Counted from the stretch's first letter, positions 17,685 through 27,374 are shown. The stretch: 64,000 nucleotides of DNA from Lachnospiraceae bacterium C6A11 (GCA_000702245.1 KL370879.1:157443-221442), one strand, 5' to 3'. Program-made: numbers and translations. The notes: generated by a model from the letters alone, not told the origin.

Positions 17685-18515
17685 TTAGACCGCGATAGGT
17701 ATATTCTTAACCTGCGGACCTGTCTGGTAATCTTCTATCGTAAAGTCCTCAACCTTAAAATCATAGAAATCCTTAACATCAGGATTGATTGTAACCTTCG
17801 GTGCCGGATAGGTTGGTCTCTCGATAAGCTCTTTAACGATAGGAATATGTCTGTCGTAAATATGAGCATCCGCGATAACGTGCACCAGCTCTCCAGGCTT
17901 GAAGCCTGTTACCTGCGCGATCATCATAAGCAGCGCACTGTACTGAACTACATTCCAGTTATTTGCAGCCAGAACATCCTGCGAACGCTGGTTAAGTATC
18001 GCATTCAGCCTGTCACCCGTAACATTGAAGGTAACGCTGTAGGCGCATGGATAAAGCCTCATCTCATGAAGGTCCTGATGAACATATATATTTGTCATGA
18101 TCCTTCTGCTGTAAGGATTATTCTTAAGATCGTAAATGACTCTGTCAACCTGATCAAAAAGCCCTTCCTTGTACTGATGCTTCACGCCAAGCTGATAGCC
18201 GTAAGCCTTGCCGATAGAACCATCTTCATCAGCCCACTCATCCCAGATATGACTCTTAAGGTCCTTGATGTTATTTGACTTCTTCTGCCATATCCAAAGT
18301 ATCTCGTCAACTGCCGACTTGATATAAGTCTTTCTGAGTGTTATTGCAGGAAACTCCTCCGCAAGATCATATCTGTTTACAACACCGAATTTTTTTATCG
18401 TATAAGCAAGGGTTCCGTCCTCCCATTTAGGTCTGACCTTCTCTCCCTCGGTGCTGTAACCGTTCTCGATTATATCCCTGCACATATTAATAAATAGTTC
18501 ATCTGCACGACTCAT
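17685..18515 (-). CDS. thyA: Thymidylate synthase
   Basis: 276 residues from the ATG at 18515 with GGAGGG just upstream; the frame extends to 18617 but runs through the intergenic repeats and has no ribosome site. Conserved parts: the active-site segment LYPCAYSVTF with the nucleophilic Cys, NQRSQDV, WNVVQYSALLMMIAQVTG and HVIADAHIYDRH for dUMP/folate binding. It methylates dUMP with methylene-THF. It is paired with folA downstream and divergent from the XRE regulator gene, with TTCGATCC elements between them. Confidence 0.96.
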   Translation of the reverse strand: MSRADELFINMCRDIIENGYSTEGEKVRPKWEDGTLAYTIKKFGVVNRYDLAEEFPAITLRKTYIKSAVDEILWIWQKKSNNIKDLKSHIWDEWADEDGSIGKAYGYQLGVKHQYKEGLFDQVDRVIYDLKNNPYSRRIMTNIYVHQDLHEMRLYPCAYSVTFNVTGDRLNAILNQRSQDVLAANNWNVVQYSALLMMIAQVTGFKPGELVHVIADAHIYDRHIPIVKELIERPTYPAPKVTINPDVKDFYDFKVEDFTIEDYQTGPQVKNIPIAV

Positions 18516-18529
18516 TTTTCCCTCCAAAC

Positions 18530-18595
18530 CCGGATCGAATCCGGTCTTTTTTATGAAAATACCCATTTCGATCCCCGAAAAAGGTATTTCGATCC
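18530..18595. promoter_or_regulatory. Three TTCGATCC elements between thyA and the XRE regulator gene
   Basis: The 8-mer TTCGATCC occurs at 18567-18574 and 18588-18595 in direct orientation exactly 21 bases apart, and once inverted at 18532-18539. The inverted copy is part of a palindrome (CCGGATCGAATCCGG) just upstream of the thyA ribosome site. Regular spacing by two helical turns in a divergent promoter region suggests an operator, perhaps for the XRE protein; this is inference. Confidence 0.45.
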
Positions 18596-18678
18596 AAAAA
18601 CGAAGTTTTACCACCACATTATGGTATCATAAATCACCATCAAAAAAAAGAACAAAAGTAAACAGGAGGGACAAAATT

Positions 18679-19026
18679 ATGGACACACTTATCTTCTGGG
18701 GAGAAATACTCAGAAAAGCAAGAATACGCCGTCATCTGACGCAGAAGGAGGTTGCCGATATCCTGCACATTACGCGCCAGTCCTACAGCAGCTACGAGAC
18801 CGGGCGGATCCAGCCGACGCCGGAGCTAATAGCCATACTTTCTAATATCTACGACCTCAATCTATTTGATCACGTATTAAAATATTTGCCTGCGGATTAT
18901 CTGGCGGAGCAGCATGAGTTCAAATCCTCAATACCGACTTCCCCGGAATTACCCGCAGGCAAAGATAGAAAGATCAGGAAAAAAACCGAAAAGATATATC
19001 CTGAAAATATTGATTTTGATGATTAA
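18679..19026 (+). CDS. XRE-family helix-turn-helix regulator
   Basis: 115 residues from the ATG at 18679 with AGGAGGG eight bases upstream. A Cro/CI-type HTH covers about residues 5-60: LRKARIRRHLTQKEVADILHI, then RQSYSSYETGRIQPTPELIAILSNIY. The tail is charged and short, without a peptidase or sensor domain. The gene is divergent from thyA and overlaps the downstream convergent gene by four bases at the stop codons, leaving no room for a terminator. Its target is unknown; the TTCGATCC elements upstream are the obvious candidates. Confidence 0.88.
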   Translation: MDTLIFWGEILRKARIRRHLTQKEVADILHITRQSYSSYETGRIQPTPELIAILSNIYDLNLFDHVLKYLPADYLAEQHEFKSSIPTSPELPAGKDRKIRKKTEKIYPENIDFDD

Positions 19027-21056
19027 TTCAGTGACTGAATCAGCTTCTTCGCTTCAGATTTAATCGACTGGAAATTCTTCATATCGATATTTCTGATCAT
19101 ATCAAATATGGTATTTCTGATGTCCGGATTAATATCGTATTCAGAAGCTGAATCAAGTATTTCTTTAGCTTCTGATGAGATATTTCCGGCATCGATCGCA
19201 GAAAGCGCACGGCTAAGCATAGCCTTAAGATCCTTATTCGAGAGCTTGATACCATTCGATGTGAAAGGCATACCCTTAATAGGACCAAACTCAGGGAATC
19301 CGAGCCACAACCTGAAGGTCTTAACTGTTGCAAACCACTTCTGTACGAGGTTTGGCCAGTTACTCTCAGCTATTTCAAGGGAATCCTCCTTGGCCATGTT
19401 TACATGGTCATCAAGCATATCCGCAAAGTAACCTGCACCAAGTCCGCTAACCTCATCTCTCAGTTCTCTTGTCATATTCATGTAAGTGTTGACATCCGAC
19501 TGCTCAAGAACCTCCATGAGCTTATCTGATTTCTCGTCATAATCCTTACAGAATTTGAGTGCCGCTCTTCTGTACAGCTTGAGATTTCCGCCAAACTTCT
19601 TCATACCGGCCGTAAAGGAGATACCACCCTTTTGCAGCTTATCCTCCTGACGAGCCATTGCCATGATCTCATTCACAAGATCCTCATCATCCGGAAGATC
19701 TGCCTTTGCAGAATTCTCTATAAGCATCTTTGCAAAGGTGTATTTGCCGTACGGTTTTCTGATAATGCCATCGAAACCGCTCTGGATCAAGAAATCATCC
19801 GTTTCGTCATGATCCTCGTTTATGACCGAATACATCTTCGCATTGAAGCATCTGTTCATTGTAAGATTTTCAAGATTACGGAGAGTCTGAACGCCATCCA
19901 TTCTCGGCATATATCTCGGAATAAGGAGCACGTTGTACTCACTTATCTTAACCTTATCCAGGCACTTGATACCGTTATCTACAAACTCGATATTTGCACC
20001 GGCTGTAGCCGCATAATCCTTAAGAAGTGTGATATCGTTAAAGTCATCTGTGACAGCAAGGATCGAAATAGGATTCTTGAGTCTGAACTCATCACGTCTA
20101 ATAACACCTTCAGCCGTTACATCAACGTAATCCTTGTTCTCACCTTTCTTAAATACATTCTCCATGATAGTCTCTTTGATACTGTTAAGCTTCTCTCTCG
20201 GAGACTGATTCTTCTTGGAGGTTTCCTCTGTATCAGGTGCAAAGTAAACCGGCGCCGCTTCATCTCTTGATGAAAGGACTGTTGTCTTGGTAGCTGCATC
20301 AGCCTCTGACCAGCCATCCTCATCAGGTGTACCGCTAAGGTTCATCTCTTCTCTGCCAAAGGAATCCGGTCTGTTAACACCGAAAATATCATTTTCAACG
20401 CCGTCGAAGTTGAACTCCTTCTGAGCGTAACTGATAAGCGAACCGGTTTCTGTTGCAGGAATACCAACTGTATTTCTTGTATTTTCGGCACGTGCTGCTG
20501 CCGCCGCCTCACGTCTTGCAACCTCTCTCCAATACTCTGAAGAGTTTTCAGCCTGTGCATTCTGGGCAAGCTGTTCAGCCGATGCAGGCTTTGGTTCCGC
20601 ATCACGAACAACGTAGCCGTATTTCTCGAAAAGCTCCTGATTGAATGATGAGCCGCCTGCAGGTGCAGACTGCTGCTTAACATGAGCCGCCTCCCAGGTA
20701 CTCTGGGATTCTGACGATGCATTGCTTGCAGTTGATGAAGCAGATGGACCGTTTGATGTTGCTGATGATGACTTTGTTGATGATGAAGTGTTAGGTGACG
20801 ATGCCGAAGCACTTCCCGGCTGAGCCACAGAACTCTGAGCTGCTCCTGAAGCCGCACCGGATGATGCAGTACTTGAAGCTGTCGAACTGTTAATATCCTG
20901 CTGATCTCTTCTAACAGCGCCCGTTCTTGTACTTGCATATACAGGCACCTCATTCACGTCATAAACCGCATGAGTCTGGTTTGCCGAACTGAACTTATTC
21001 TTAATGACAAACGCAGCAACGATACCAATCACAAATATTATAATGATTACCGTCAT
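19023..21056 (-). CDS. Membrane-anchored protein with degenerate receiver and Hpt-like domains
   Basis: 677 residues; GAGGGG seven bases before the ATG. A single N-terminal membrane helix (residues 2-18) is followed by a Ser/Ala/Thr-rich low-complexity linker (about 45-120) and charged sequence. Residues 328-445 look like a response-regulator receiver (ILAVTDDFND, MPRMDG, IIRKPYG), but the phospho-acceptor Asp position holds Pro380. Residues 470-580 resemble an Hpt four-helix domain, where Arg530 replaces the phospho-His (RELRDEVSGLGA against HxLKGxAxxLGA). Both phosphotransfer residues are thus absent, so a binding or scaffold function is more likely than signalling by phosphoryl transfer. 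It follows tyrS by 44 bases. No close family is recognised. Confidence 0.75.
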   Translation of the reverse strand: MTVIIIIFVIGIVAAFVIKNKFSSANQTHAVYDVNEVPVYASTRTGAVRRDQQDINSSTASSTASSGAASGAAQSSVAQPGSASASSPNTSSSTKSSSATSNGPSASSTASNASSESQSTWEAAHVKQQSAPAGGSSFNQELFEKYGYVVRDAEPKPASAEQLAQNAQAENSSEYWREVARREAAAAARAENTRNTVGIPATETGSLISYAQKEFNFDGVENDIFGVNRPDSFGREEMNLSGTPDEDGWSEADAATKTTVLSSRDEAAPVYFAPDTEETSKKNQSPREKLNSIKETIMENVFKKGENKDYVDVTAEGVIRRDEFRLKNPISILAVTDDFNDITLLKDYAATAGANIEFVDNGIKCLDKVKISEYNVLLIPRYMPRMDGVQTLRNLENLTMNRCFNAKMYSVINEDHDETDDFLIQSGFDGIIRKPYGKYTFAKMLIENSAKADLPDDEDLVNEIMAMARQEDKLQKGGISFTAGMKKFGGNLKLYRRAALKFCKDYDEKSDKLMEVLEQSDVNTYMNMTRELRDEVSGLGAGYFADMLDDHVNMAKEDSLEIAESNWPNLVQKWFATVKTFRLWLGFPEFGPIKGMPFTSNGIKLSNKDLKAMLSRALSAIDAGNISSEAKEILDSASEYDINPDIRNTIFDMIRNIDMKNFQSIKSEAKKLIQSLN

Positions 21057-21100
21057 GTTTTAACCCCTCAAAAACTAACAATACTATTTGCAGATATTTA

Positions 21101-22318
21101 TTAGAGTGTGATCTTCTTGAAACTCTTCTTGCCTCTTCTGACAACGAATTCCTTCTCGAAAGCATCCTTGGTGTATGATGCATAAACATCTGTCACCTTA
21201 TCATCGTTAACTGTTACTCCGCCCTGCTCAATTGCTCTTCTGCCTTCACTTCTTGACTTAACAAGTCCTGCCTTAACAAGAATTCCGATCAGGTCAACCT
21301 TGCCGTCTGTGAAATCCTCATCACTAAGTGCAGCTGTTGGCATATTTTCTGAAGAACCTGCACCGAAGATGCCCTTTGCAGCACTCTCAGCCTTCTTAGC
21401 CTCTTCCTCACCATGAACAAGCTTTGTAAGCTCAAATGCAAGGATCTCCTTAGCCTTGTTAAGCTCAGCACCTTCCCAGCTCTCCATAGCCTGAATCTCC
21501 TCAATCGGAAGGAATGTCAGCATCTTAAGGCACTTAATTGTATCCTTATCATCAACATTTCTCCAGTACTGGTAGAAGTCGTATGGAGATGTCTTCTCAG
21601 GATCAAGCCATACAGCACCCTTAGCTGTCTTACCCATCTTCTTACCCTCTGAGTTAAGAAGAAGTGTTATTGTCATTGCATGTGCATCCTTGCCGAGCTT
21701 CTTTCTTATAAGCTCTGTACCGCCCAGCATATTTGACCACTGGTCATCACCGCCGAACTCAAGGTTGCAGCCATATTTCTCATAAAGCATAAGGAAGTCG
21801 TAGCTCTGCATAAGCATGTAGTTGAATTCGAGGAAGTTAAGTCCTCTCTCAAGTCTCTGCTTGTAGCACTCAGCTGCGAGCATCTTATTAACACTGAACT
21901 GAGAACCAATATCACGGATGAACTCGATGTAGTTGAGGTCCATCAGCCAGTCAGCGTTATTTACCATGAGAGCCTTACCATCAGAGAAATCGATAAAACG
22001 GCTCATCTGCTTCTTGAAGCATTCGCAGTTATGCTCGATTGTCTCCTTGGTCATAAGAAGTCTCATATCTGTACGTCCTGTAGGGTCACCGATCATTCCG
22101 GTACCACCACCTACAAGTGCTATAGGCTTGTTTCCGCCCTGCTGAAGTCTCTTCATCAGGCAGAGTGCCATGAAATGTCCTACATGAAGGCTGTCAGCCG
22201 TAGGATCAAAGCCAATATAAAATGTTGCTTTTCCTGTATTTATAAGCTTTTTGATCTCTTCTTCATTCGTTACCTGCGCGATAAGTCCGCGGGCAACCAG
22301 TTCTTCGTAAAGTTCCAT
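21101..22318 (-). CDS. tyrS: Tyrosyl-tRNA synthetase
   Basis: 405 residues, class I synthetase. The HIGH-type motif is [14 protein letters not shown] (about residues 38-51), and KMGKT near residue 225 is the KMSKS-type motif. The substrate pocket segment [22 protein letters not shown] is present. The C-terminal S4 RNA-binding domain (about 340-405) includes [25 protein letters not shown] lies 11 bases before the ATG. The short upstream region (about 120 bases) shows no T-box leader. Confidence 0.97.
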   Translation of the reverse strand: MELYEELVARGLIAQVTNEEEIKKLINTGKATFYIGFDPTADSLHVGHFMALCLMKRLQQGGNKPIALVGGGTGMIGDPTGRTDMRLLMTKETIEHNCECFKKQMSRFIDFSDGKALMVNNADWLMDLNYIEFIRDIGSQFSVNKMLAAECYKQRLERGLNFLEFNYMLMQSYDFLMLYEKYGCNLEFGGDDQWSNMLGGTELIRKKLGKDAHAMTITLLLNSEGKKMGKTAKGAVWLDPEKTSPYDFYQYWRNVDDKDTIKCLKMLTFLPIEEIQAMESWEGAELNKAKEILAFELTKLVHGEEEAKKAESAAKGIFGAGSSENMPTAALSDEDFTDGKVDLIGILVKAGLVKSRSEGRRAIEQGGVTVNDDKVTDVYASYTKDAFEKEFVVRRGKKSFKKITL

Positions 22319-22439
22319 TTTTACTTGTTCCTCCGATATGAAAATATATAGTTTGTATCAGTCCAACAAACTAAACTAAGATATTATAGCATTTATTTCA
22401 ACTTTTTTAAATATATTTATTGTATATATTAGATGAATT

Positions 22440-23105
22440 TTACGTTAACGAATTAACGTTCGCATAAAACTCCTCATTGACCGCATCATAGTAACCGATA
22501 TCGGTAGAACTGCCTGCTATTCCTCTGAGACGATAATCGCCCTTTTCGATCTGTTTTTCAACAGCCTCAAGAACTTTTACGGAATAAATACTGGCAAGCG
22601 GCTGGAGTCCGCGACTCTCTGTTCTTGCAAACAATACGTCCTCGCCTTTATACGCCTCAAATACCCTTTGTATTTCCGCACTTTCATACCTGACCATATC
22701 GCACGCCAGAAATAACACCGCATCAACACCGTCTTCCTGCGCTTTTCTTAGAACCGACGCAAAACCTCCTATCGGTCCGATATTATCAAAAACATCCTCA
22801 ACCGGTATATATCCGCTGTGCTTTATCTTCTGCCCTGCGCGGACGGATATGTATTTCTTCATTATCGGTCCGCGTGTCATTTCGGACGTGGAATCTACCA
22901 CATCTTCACTAACATCGTCAATAACCATTTCGCAACATGCCGTATCAATTTCATCGCAGATTTTATTGAGGAAGGTTCTTCCGTCACCCTCAATGATGAC
23001 ATTTTCCTTCGGTCTGCCCATTCTCTTCGACTGTCCGCCGACCATGACACATATTGCAAATTGTCGGATGTCACTACGTATGTTATTCTGTACATTGTTT
23101 TCCAT
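22440..23105 (-). CDS. mobA: Molybdenum cofactor guanylyltransferase-like protein MobA
   Basis: About 221 residues, start at the ATG at 23105 (AGGTGA upstream); a GTG at 23114 is also possible. The nucleotidyltransferase signature VMVGGQSKRMGRPKE is at about residues 20-35, with NIGPIGGFASVL and the metal-binding FLACDMVR later. MobA attaches GMP to molybdopterin. It is the last gene of the cofactor cluster and follows the mobB-moaC fusion by 40 bases. The insertion around residues 60-95 makes it less typical, and some related enzymes transfer CMP instead. Confidence 0.85.
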   Translation of the reverse strand: MENNVQNNIRSDIRQFAICVMVGGQSKRMGRPKENVIIEGDGRTFLNKICDEIDTACCEMVIDDVSEDVVDSTSEMTRGPIMKKYISVRAGQKIKHSGYIPVEDVFDNIGPIGGFASVLRKAQEDGVDAVLFLACDMVRYESAEIQRVFEAYKGEDVLFARTESRGLQPLASIYSVKVLEAVEKQIEKGDYRLRGIAGSSTDIGYYDAVNEEFYANVNSLT

Positions 23106-23145
23106 GAATCTCACCTATCATGACATACCTTGCCAATACACACAC

Positions 23146-24126
23146 TCACTTTGCATGATACTCTCCATGAATCCCGCCGGTCTTATGAACGAGATGTATA
23201 TCCGCTATCCGAATATCCCGCTGCACACTTTTACACATATCGATAACCGTCAGAGCCGCTGCACTGCAGGCCGACAAAGCCTCCATCTCAACGCCGGTTC
23301 TTCCGCTGCATGAAACCGTCGCCTCTATCTCCACACAGGTCTTCTCTTCATTCAGCCTGCACCTTACATCAGCCGAATCAATTATCACTGGATGACACAT
23401 TGGTATCAGATCCGGCGTTTTCTTCGCGCCAATTATTCCCGCGATCTGTGCGACCGTCAGAACATCGCCCTTCTTAACACCCCCGCTCTTTATCAGCCCG
23501 AAAGTCTCCTTATTTACCAGCACCGTCGCCACAGCTGTAGCCGTCCTTCTGGTTATATCCTTCATGCCCACATCCACCATACGGGCATTTCCCTCATCAT
23601 CAAAATGCGTGAATTCCATATCACCCACCGCTTTCTTATACACCTTTTTATAAATAAAATCCGCAATCGAACAAACATCATCAATATCAAATACAGTCTT
23701 CCCCGACGATTCAAACCTCTTCGGAGCATCAGTAATAATAGCCTCAGCCTTAGCTATATCATCCGGCTCGCGGTATTCATTCCTTTCGGTCATAACATAC
23801 ATTTTCGGAATATCCGCGCCCTTGTAGCCTTCAACGATAACTATATCCATATCATTGATTCCCCGAAGCATCTCCTCAAGGCTTCTCGGACTTTTATCGA
23901 TCTCAGCAAATCCCGACGCAGCAGACGAGATCATCACCCTGTCCGCACCCGCAGCACTGAAGCGATAGGTGTCCTTGCCTTCATGATCCATTTGAAAACC
24001 ATGAGCATCATGTTTAACCACCGCTACTTTAAGCCCCCTGCTTTTTAGCACCGGAATCAGCTTCTCTATTAAAGTTGTCTTGCCGCCGCCCGAATAGCCG
24101 GCTATCCCCAAAGCAAAACTTCTCAT
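23146..24126 (-). CDS. MobB-MoaC fusion protein
   Basis: 326 residues. Residues 1-160 are MobB: Walker A GYSGGGKTTLIEKL, the KHDAHGF segment and VIVEGYK. Residues 170-326 are MoaC (cyclic pyranopterin monophosphate synthase): VDVGMKDITRRTATA, PDLIPMCHPV, and TGVEMEALSACSAAALTVIDMCK with HKTGG near the end. So one polypeptide carries the second step of pterin synthesis and a GTP-binding protein of the nucleotide-attachment stage. The start codon overlaps the upstream moeA-like stop region (TAGATG) with GGGAG seven bases before it. Both halves keep their catalytic motifs. Confidence 0.93.
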   Translation of the reverse strand: MRSFALGIAGYSGGGKTTLIEKLIPVLKSRGLKVAVVKHDAHGFQMDHEGKDTYRFSAAGADRVMISSAASGFAEIDKSPRSLEEMLRGINDMDIVIVEGYKGADIPKMYVMTERNEYREPDDIAKAEAIITDAPKRFESSGKTVFDIDDVCSIADFIYKKVYKKAVGDMEFTHFDDEGNARMVDVGMKDITRRTATAVATVLVNKETFGLIKSGGVKKGDVLTVAQIAGIIGAKKTPDLIPMCHPVIIDSADVRCRLNEEKTCVEIEATVSCSGRTGVEMEALSACSAAALTVIDMCKSVQRDIRIADIHLVHKTGGIHGEYHAK

Positions 24127-25143
24127 CTAATATCTCCCAAACGTACAGTTCGGATAATGACAAGGCCTGCATTTCTGGCACAGACCTCCATCACCCAGAC
24201 TGATCAATTCCTTCTTCGTAAACCTCTCCCCCGTAAATATCTGTGGGAGCATCACATCAAGCATCGTTGTCGGAAGCGATATTGCAGCTCCCGGAACACC
24301 CAGAATCGGAATATCCCCAAGATATGCAACCAAAGTCATATTTCCCGGCTGAGCAGGTACTCCATGGCTCACAATATCAGCACCAAGCTCTCTGATAGCC
24401 CCCGGAGTCAGGTCATCCGGATCCACCGACATTCCGCCGGTAAATACGAGTAAGTCCGCGCCGCCACCAAGCAGTTCTCTGGCCACTTCTACTATCATTA
24501 ATTTATCATCATCGCATATTTTAACCCCAACGATCTCTGCCGGATAGTATTCAAGCTTCTTCCTGATCACAGGCTCAAACTTATCACTTATCCTGCCGCT
24601 GTAAACCTCAGAGCCGGTGATTATCACGCCGACCTTTTTCTCCTTATACGGCAGTAATCGGATCAGTTTTCTGTCCCCGCTCAGTTCTTCAGCTCTCTCT
24701 ATCTGTTCTTTTTCGGTATACAGCGGAACTATTCTCATAGATGCAACAGCCGTATCCTTCTCAACTCTGTAATGATCCGGCAGCGTTGCGATAGTAATAT
24801 CACCTATACTATTTATCTCTCTCAGCAGCTCAGTATCAATTCTGAGCATACCCTTTATGTCCGAAATAAGAAGCATCTTCCCTTCGGCCGGCCCTGTAAA
24901 ATGCCCCTCGGAAATACCTGTTATTTCAGCAAGTCTTCTCGCGCATTCATCCTCGTGCAGCAGGCCTTCGTCAGGTTCTCCCACATACACAGTTTTCTTG
25001 CCGATATCAAGAAGCTTCTCTATATCTTCTTCTTTTATCACATGCCCACGCTTAAACAGCGCTCCCTTGAAGCCATCATACATGGCAGTCACATCATGTG
25101 CCAGCGCCATTCCAACCGCTTCTTCTGTTTTTATGCTTTTCAT
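24127..25143 (-). CDS. MoeA/MogA-fold molybdopterin-binding protein with a Cys-rich tail
   Basis: About 338 residues from the ATG at 25143 (GGGTG upstream; ATG 25158 also open). The C-terminal half has the MoCF molybdopterin-binding fold: VGVIITGSEVYSGRI, then LVFTGGMSVDPDDLTP and ILGVPGAAI. The N-terminal half lacks the usual MoeA domain III. The last 20 residues carry four Cys (CQKCRPCHYPNC), which may bind a metal or cluster. Related stand-alone proteins occur in clostridial cofactor operons, function uncertain. It sits between moeA and the mobB-moaC fusion and probably acts in metal insertion or pterin handling. Confidence 0.82.
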   Translation of the reverse strand: MKSIKTEEAVGMALAHDVTAMYDGFKGALFKRGHVIKEEDIEKLLDIGKKTVYVGEPDEGLLHEDECARRLAEITGISEGHFTGPAEGKMLLISDIKGMLRIDTELLREINSIGDITIATLPDHYRVEKDTAVASMRIVPLYTEKEQIERAEELSGDRKLIRLLPYKEKKVGVIITGSEVYSGRISDKFEPVIRKKLEYYPAEIVGVKICDDDKLMIVEVARELLGGGADLLVFTGGMSVDPDDLTPGAIRELGADIVSHGVPAQPGNMTLVAYLGDIPILGVPGAAISLPTTMLDVMLPQIFTGERFTKKELISLGDGGLCQKCRPCHYPNCTFGRY

Positions 25144-25278
25144 CTTATTCACCCACACACATTACATTATTTTAGTGCCAAACAATTAACAATAGCTATA
25201 CCTTCAGCATTGATCAAACATTAAAAAATCATGTATTTAGAAAACGTTTACCAATCCACTGTGCATTTCCGCTTAATA

Positions 25279-26571
25279 TCATACAATGAATCCTGCAACA
25301 AGCTCCCCGGCAGTTAATAATCCTGCCTCCGCAGGAATGATCGCGTATGCATCACACCCAATTGCACTGCTGATAACGACATTCCCCTGAGAAGAATTAA
25401 AATCAACAAATACCTCTCCACCTCTAAGCGAAAGCTTTCCTCGGATCAGGCGAACATTACCGTTCTTATTCTTGAAATCATGTGAAAGCTTCATCTCGAT
25501 CAACTGATGATCAGCCGCCTTATAACCGGCCATCTTTCTCAGTGCAGGCATACATATACACTGCAGATTCGTCAGACTCGACGCAGGATTACCGGAAAGC
25601 GCAAGCATAAGCTTGCCATCCCGAACACCATAGGCCGAGGCCATTCCCGGCTTGATACGCACGCCATCTGCCAGCAGCTTAAACCCGACCTTTTCCATTG
25701 CTGATATCACAAGGTCATAATCACCCACAGAAACTCCTCCCGTGGAAATAAGCACATTGCACTCCGTCAGACCCTTTTCTATCACATCTACGATACTATT
25801 TTCATCATCATTTACATGTCCGAGGTAAACCGGTTTAGTATTATATTTCAACAGAGCCGCGCTGATCGTATAACGATTCGAATTACGTATCTGTCCTTCT
25901 CTCAGTTCTTCATCAACCTCAGCAACCTCATCTCCGGTGGAAATAATCCCTGCACGGACCTTCTTAAATACCTTCACCTTCGACTTCCCAAGTGACGCCA
26001 AAGTCCCCGCAAGTCCCGCATCGATAACAGTTCCTTCTTCAGCCAGAATCTGCCCCTTCTTTACATCCTCGCCGGCATAGATCACATTCTCCCCCGGCTT
26101 ATAACTCTTCTTTATAACAACCTCTGTATCAGTGAAATCGGTATCCTCGTATTTGCAGATTGCATCTGCTCCAGCAGGCAGAGGCGCCCCGGTCATAAGT
26201 CGTATAGCAGTTCCCTGAGTCACGGTTTTAGTCGGAGTCTGTCCCGCACGGATATTTTCGATAACCTGTAGTCTCACGCCCTTAGTATCTGCTCTCGAAC
26301 CAAACTCTTTCTCCGAATCAACCTTCTCTAAATCGCTATTTTCCATACTATTTGAGGATATAAAGCTTATATCCCCAACACCAAAAGTATCCTCTGCACG
26401 AAATGCATAGCCGTCATATGGCGATCTACTAAATGGCGGAACATTTTCCTCCGCCACAACCTTTTCAGCAATCACTCTTCCGTAGCTTTCCTCAAGCCCG
26501 ACCTCTTCGATATCTATTCTATTTACATTATCCAGAAGCACCTTTATTGCCTCATCGTAATTTACCTTCAT
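25279..26571 (-). CDS. moeA: Molybdopterin molybdenumtransferase MoeA
   Basis: 430 residues, full MoeA length. It shows PPFSRSPYDGYAFRA near residue 42, the RLMTGAPLPAGADAICKYED segment near 130, and the MoCF core ISTGDEVAE, NSNRYTI, VLISTGGVSVGDYDLV with LALSGNPASS near 340. MoeA inserts molybdate into adenylylated molybdopterin. It follows modB by 125 bases and precedes the second MoeA-type gene by about 135. The presence of two MoeA-like proteins can reflect separate molybdenum and tungsten enzymes, as known in some archaea and clostridia; which one applies here is not visible. Confidence 0.94.
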   Translation of the reverse strand: MKVNYDEAIKVLLDNVNRIDIEEVGLEESYGRVIAEKVVAEENVPPFSRSPYDGYAFRAEDTFGVGDISFISSNSMENSDLEKVDSEKEFGSRADTKGVRLQVIENIRAGQTPTKTVTQGTAIRLMTGAPLPAGADAICKYEDTDFTDTEVVIKKSYKPGENVIYAGEDVKKGQILAEEGTVIDAGLAGTLASLGKSKVKVFKKVRAGIISTGDEVAEVDEELREGQIRNSNRYTISAALLKYNTKPVYLGHVNDDENSIVDVIEKGLTECNVLISTGGVSVGDYDLVISAMEKVGFKLLADGVRIKPGMASAYGVRDGKLMLALSGNPASSLTNLQCICMPALRKMAGYKAADHQLIEMKLSHDFKNKNGNVRLIRGKLSLRGGEVFVDFNSSQGNVVISSAIGCDAYAIIPAEAGLLTAGELVAGFIV

Positions 26572-26696
26572 TAATTCATCCCCAACCTATAATTCACGCA
26601 ATACTAATCCCGTAACGAATATACATACAACTAAATTGTGTCTTCCGCTTCTGCTCCATCATCGAGCTAATTTCATTATTGTTTTTCTGCCATCAA

Positions 26697-27374
26697 CTAT
26701 GCCCGGCTATACTGCGTCCTCTTATTCCTGTCCTCAAACATATTTATCGCGATCAGTACAAATGCAGAAATAGCTATATTTATCAGTACCCACTTTGTGA
26801 CCAGATCATCCTTACCGGTGCGCCACAGCTGATATACAGTCGTTGAAATCGTTGCCGTCCTGCCCGGTATATAACCTGCGATCATCGAGGTTGCTCCGTA
26901 CTCTCCAAGCGCCCTCGCAAAGCTCAGTACACAGCCGGCTATGATTCCCTGCTTACAGCAAGGCAGCTTAACTCTGAAGAAGATATACGACCTGCTAAGC
27001 CCGAGTGATTTCCCTGCCCAGTCAAGATTCTTATCGAAAGCCTCAAAGGCACTTCTCGCCGTCCTGTACATAAGCGGAAATATGATCACCGACGTTGCAA
27101 ATATAGCCGACCACCAGTTCATCGTAAGCTTAATTCCAAATACCGACAAAAAGGCTTTTCCGATAAGCCTTTTCGGCCCCAACATCCTGAGGAGCAGATA
27201 TCCGATAACCGTCGGCGGTAGAACCAGCGGCAAAGTGAAAATACAGTCAATGATGCCCTTAACCCACCTTGGAAGGTGCGTTACCATATTTGCTGCCGCA
27301 ACGCCTATTATTAAGATTATCAATGTGCTTATCCCTGCAATCCTGAGGGAATTCCACAGAGGATAATAATCCAT
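26697..27374 (-). CDS. modB: Molybdate/tungstate ABC transporter permease ModB
   Basis: 225 residues with five to six hydrophobic segments. The permease EAA-type loop is GEYGATSMIAGYIPGRT near residue 155, and LPLVLPPTVIGYLLL near residue 47 is characteristic of ModB. GGTGGAG lies close to the ATG. It works with ModA and ModC in importing the oxyanion for the cofactor made by neighbouring genes. A 153-base gap separates it from modA and holds no ORF that I can support. Confidence 0.94.
   Translation of the reverse strand: MDYYPLWNSLRIAGISTLIILIIGVAAANMVTHLPRWVKGIIDCIFTLPLVLPPTVIGYLLLRMLGPKRLIGKAFLSVFGIKLTMNWWSAIFATSVIIFPLMYRTARSAFEAFDKNLDWAGKSLGLSRSYIFFRVKLPCCKQGIIAGCVLSFARALGEYGATSMIAGYIPGRTATISTTVYQLWRTGKDDLVTKWVLINIAISAFVLIAINMFEDRNKRTQYSRA

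Noticed and set aside
22319-22439. T-box leader in front of tyrS
   Set aside because: The region is too short and lacks the specifier stem and the TGG-containing T-box sequence.
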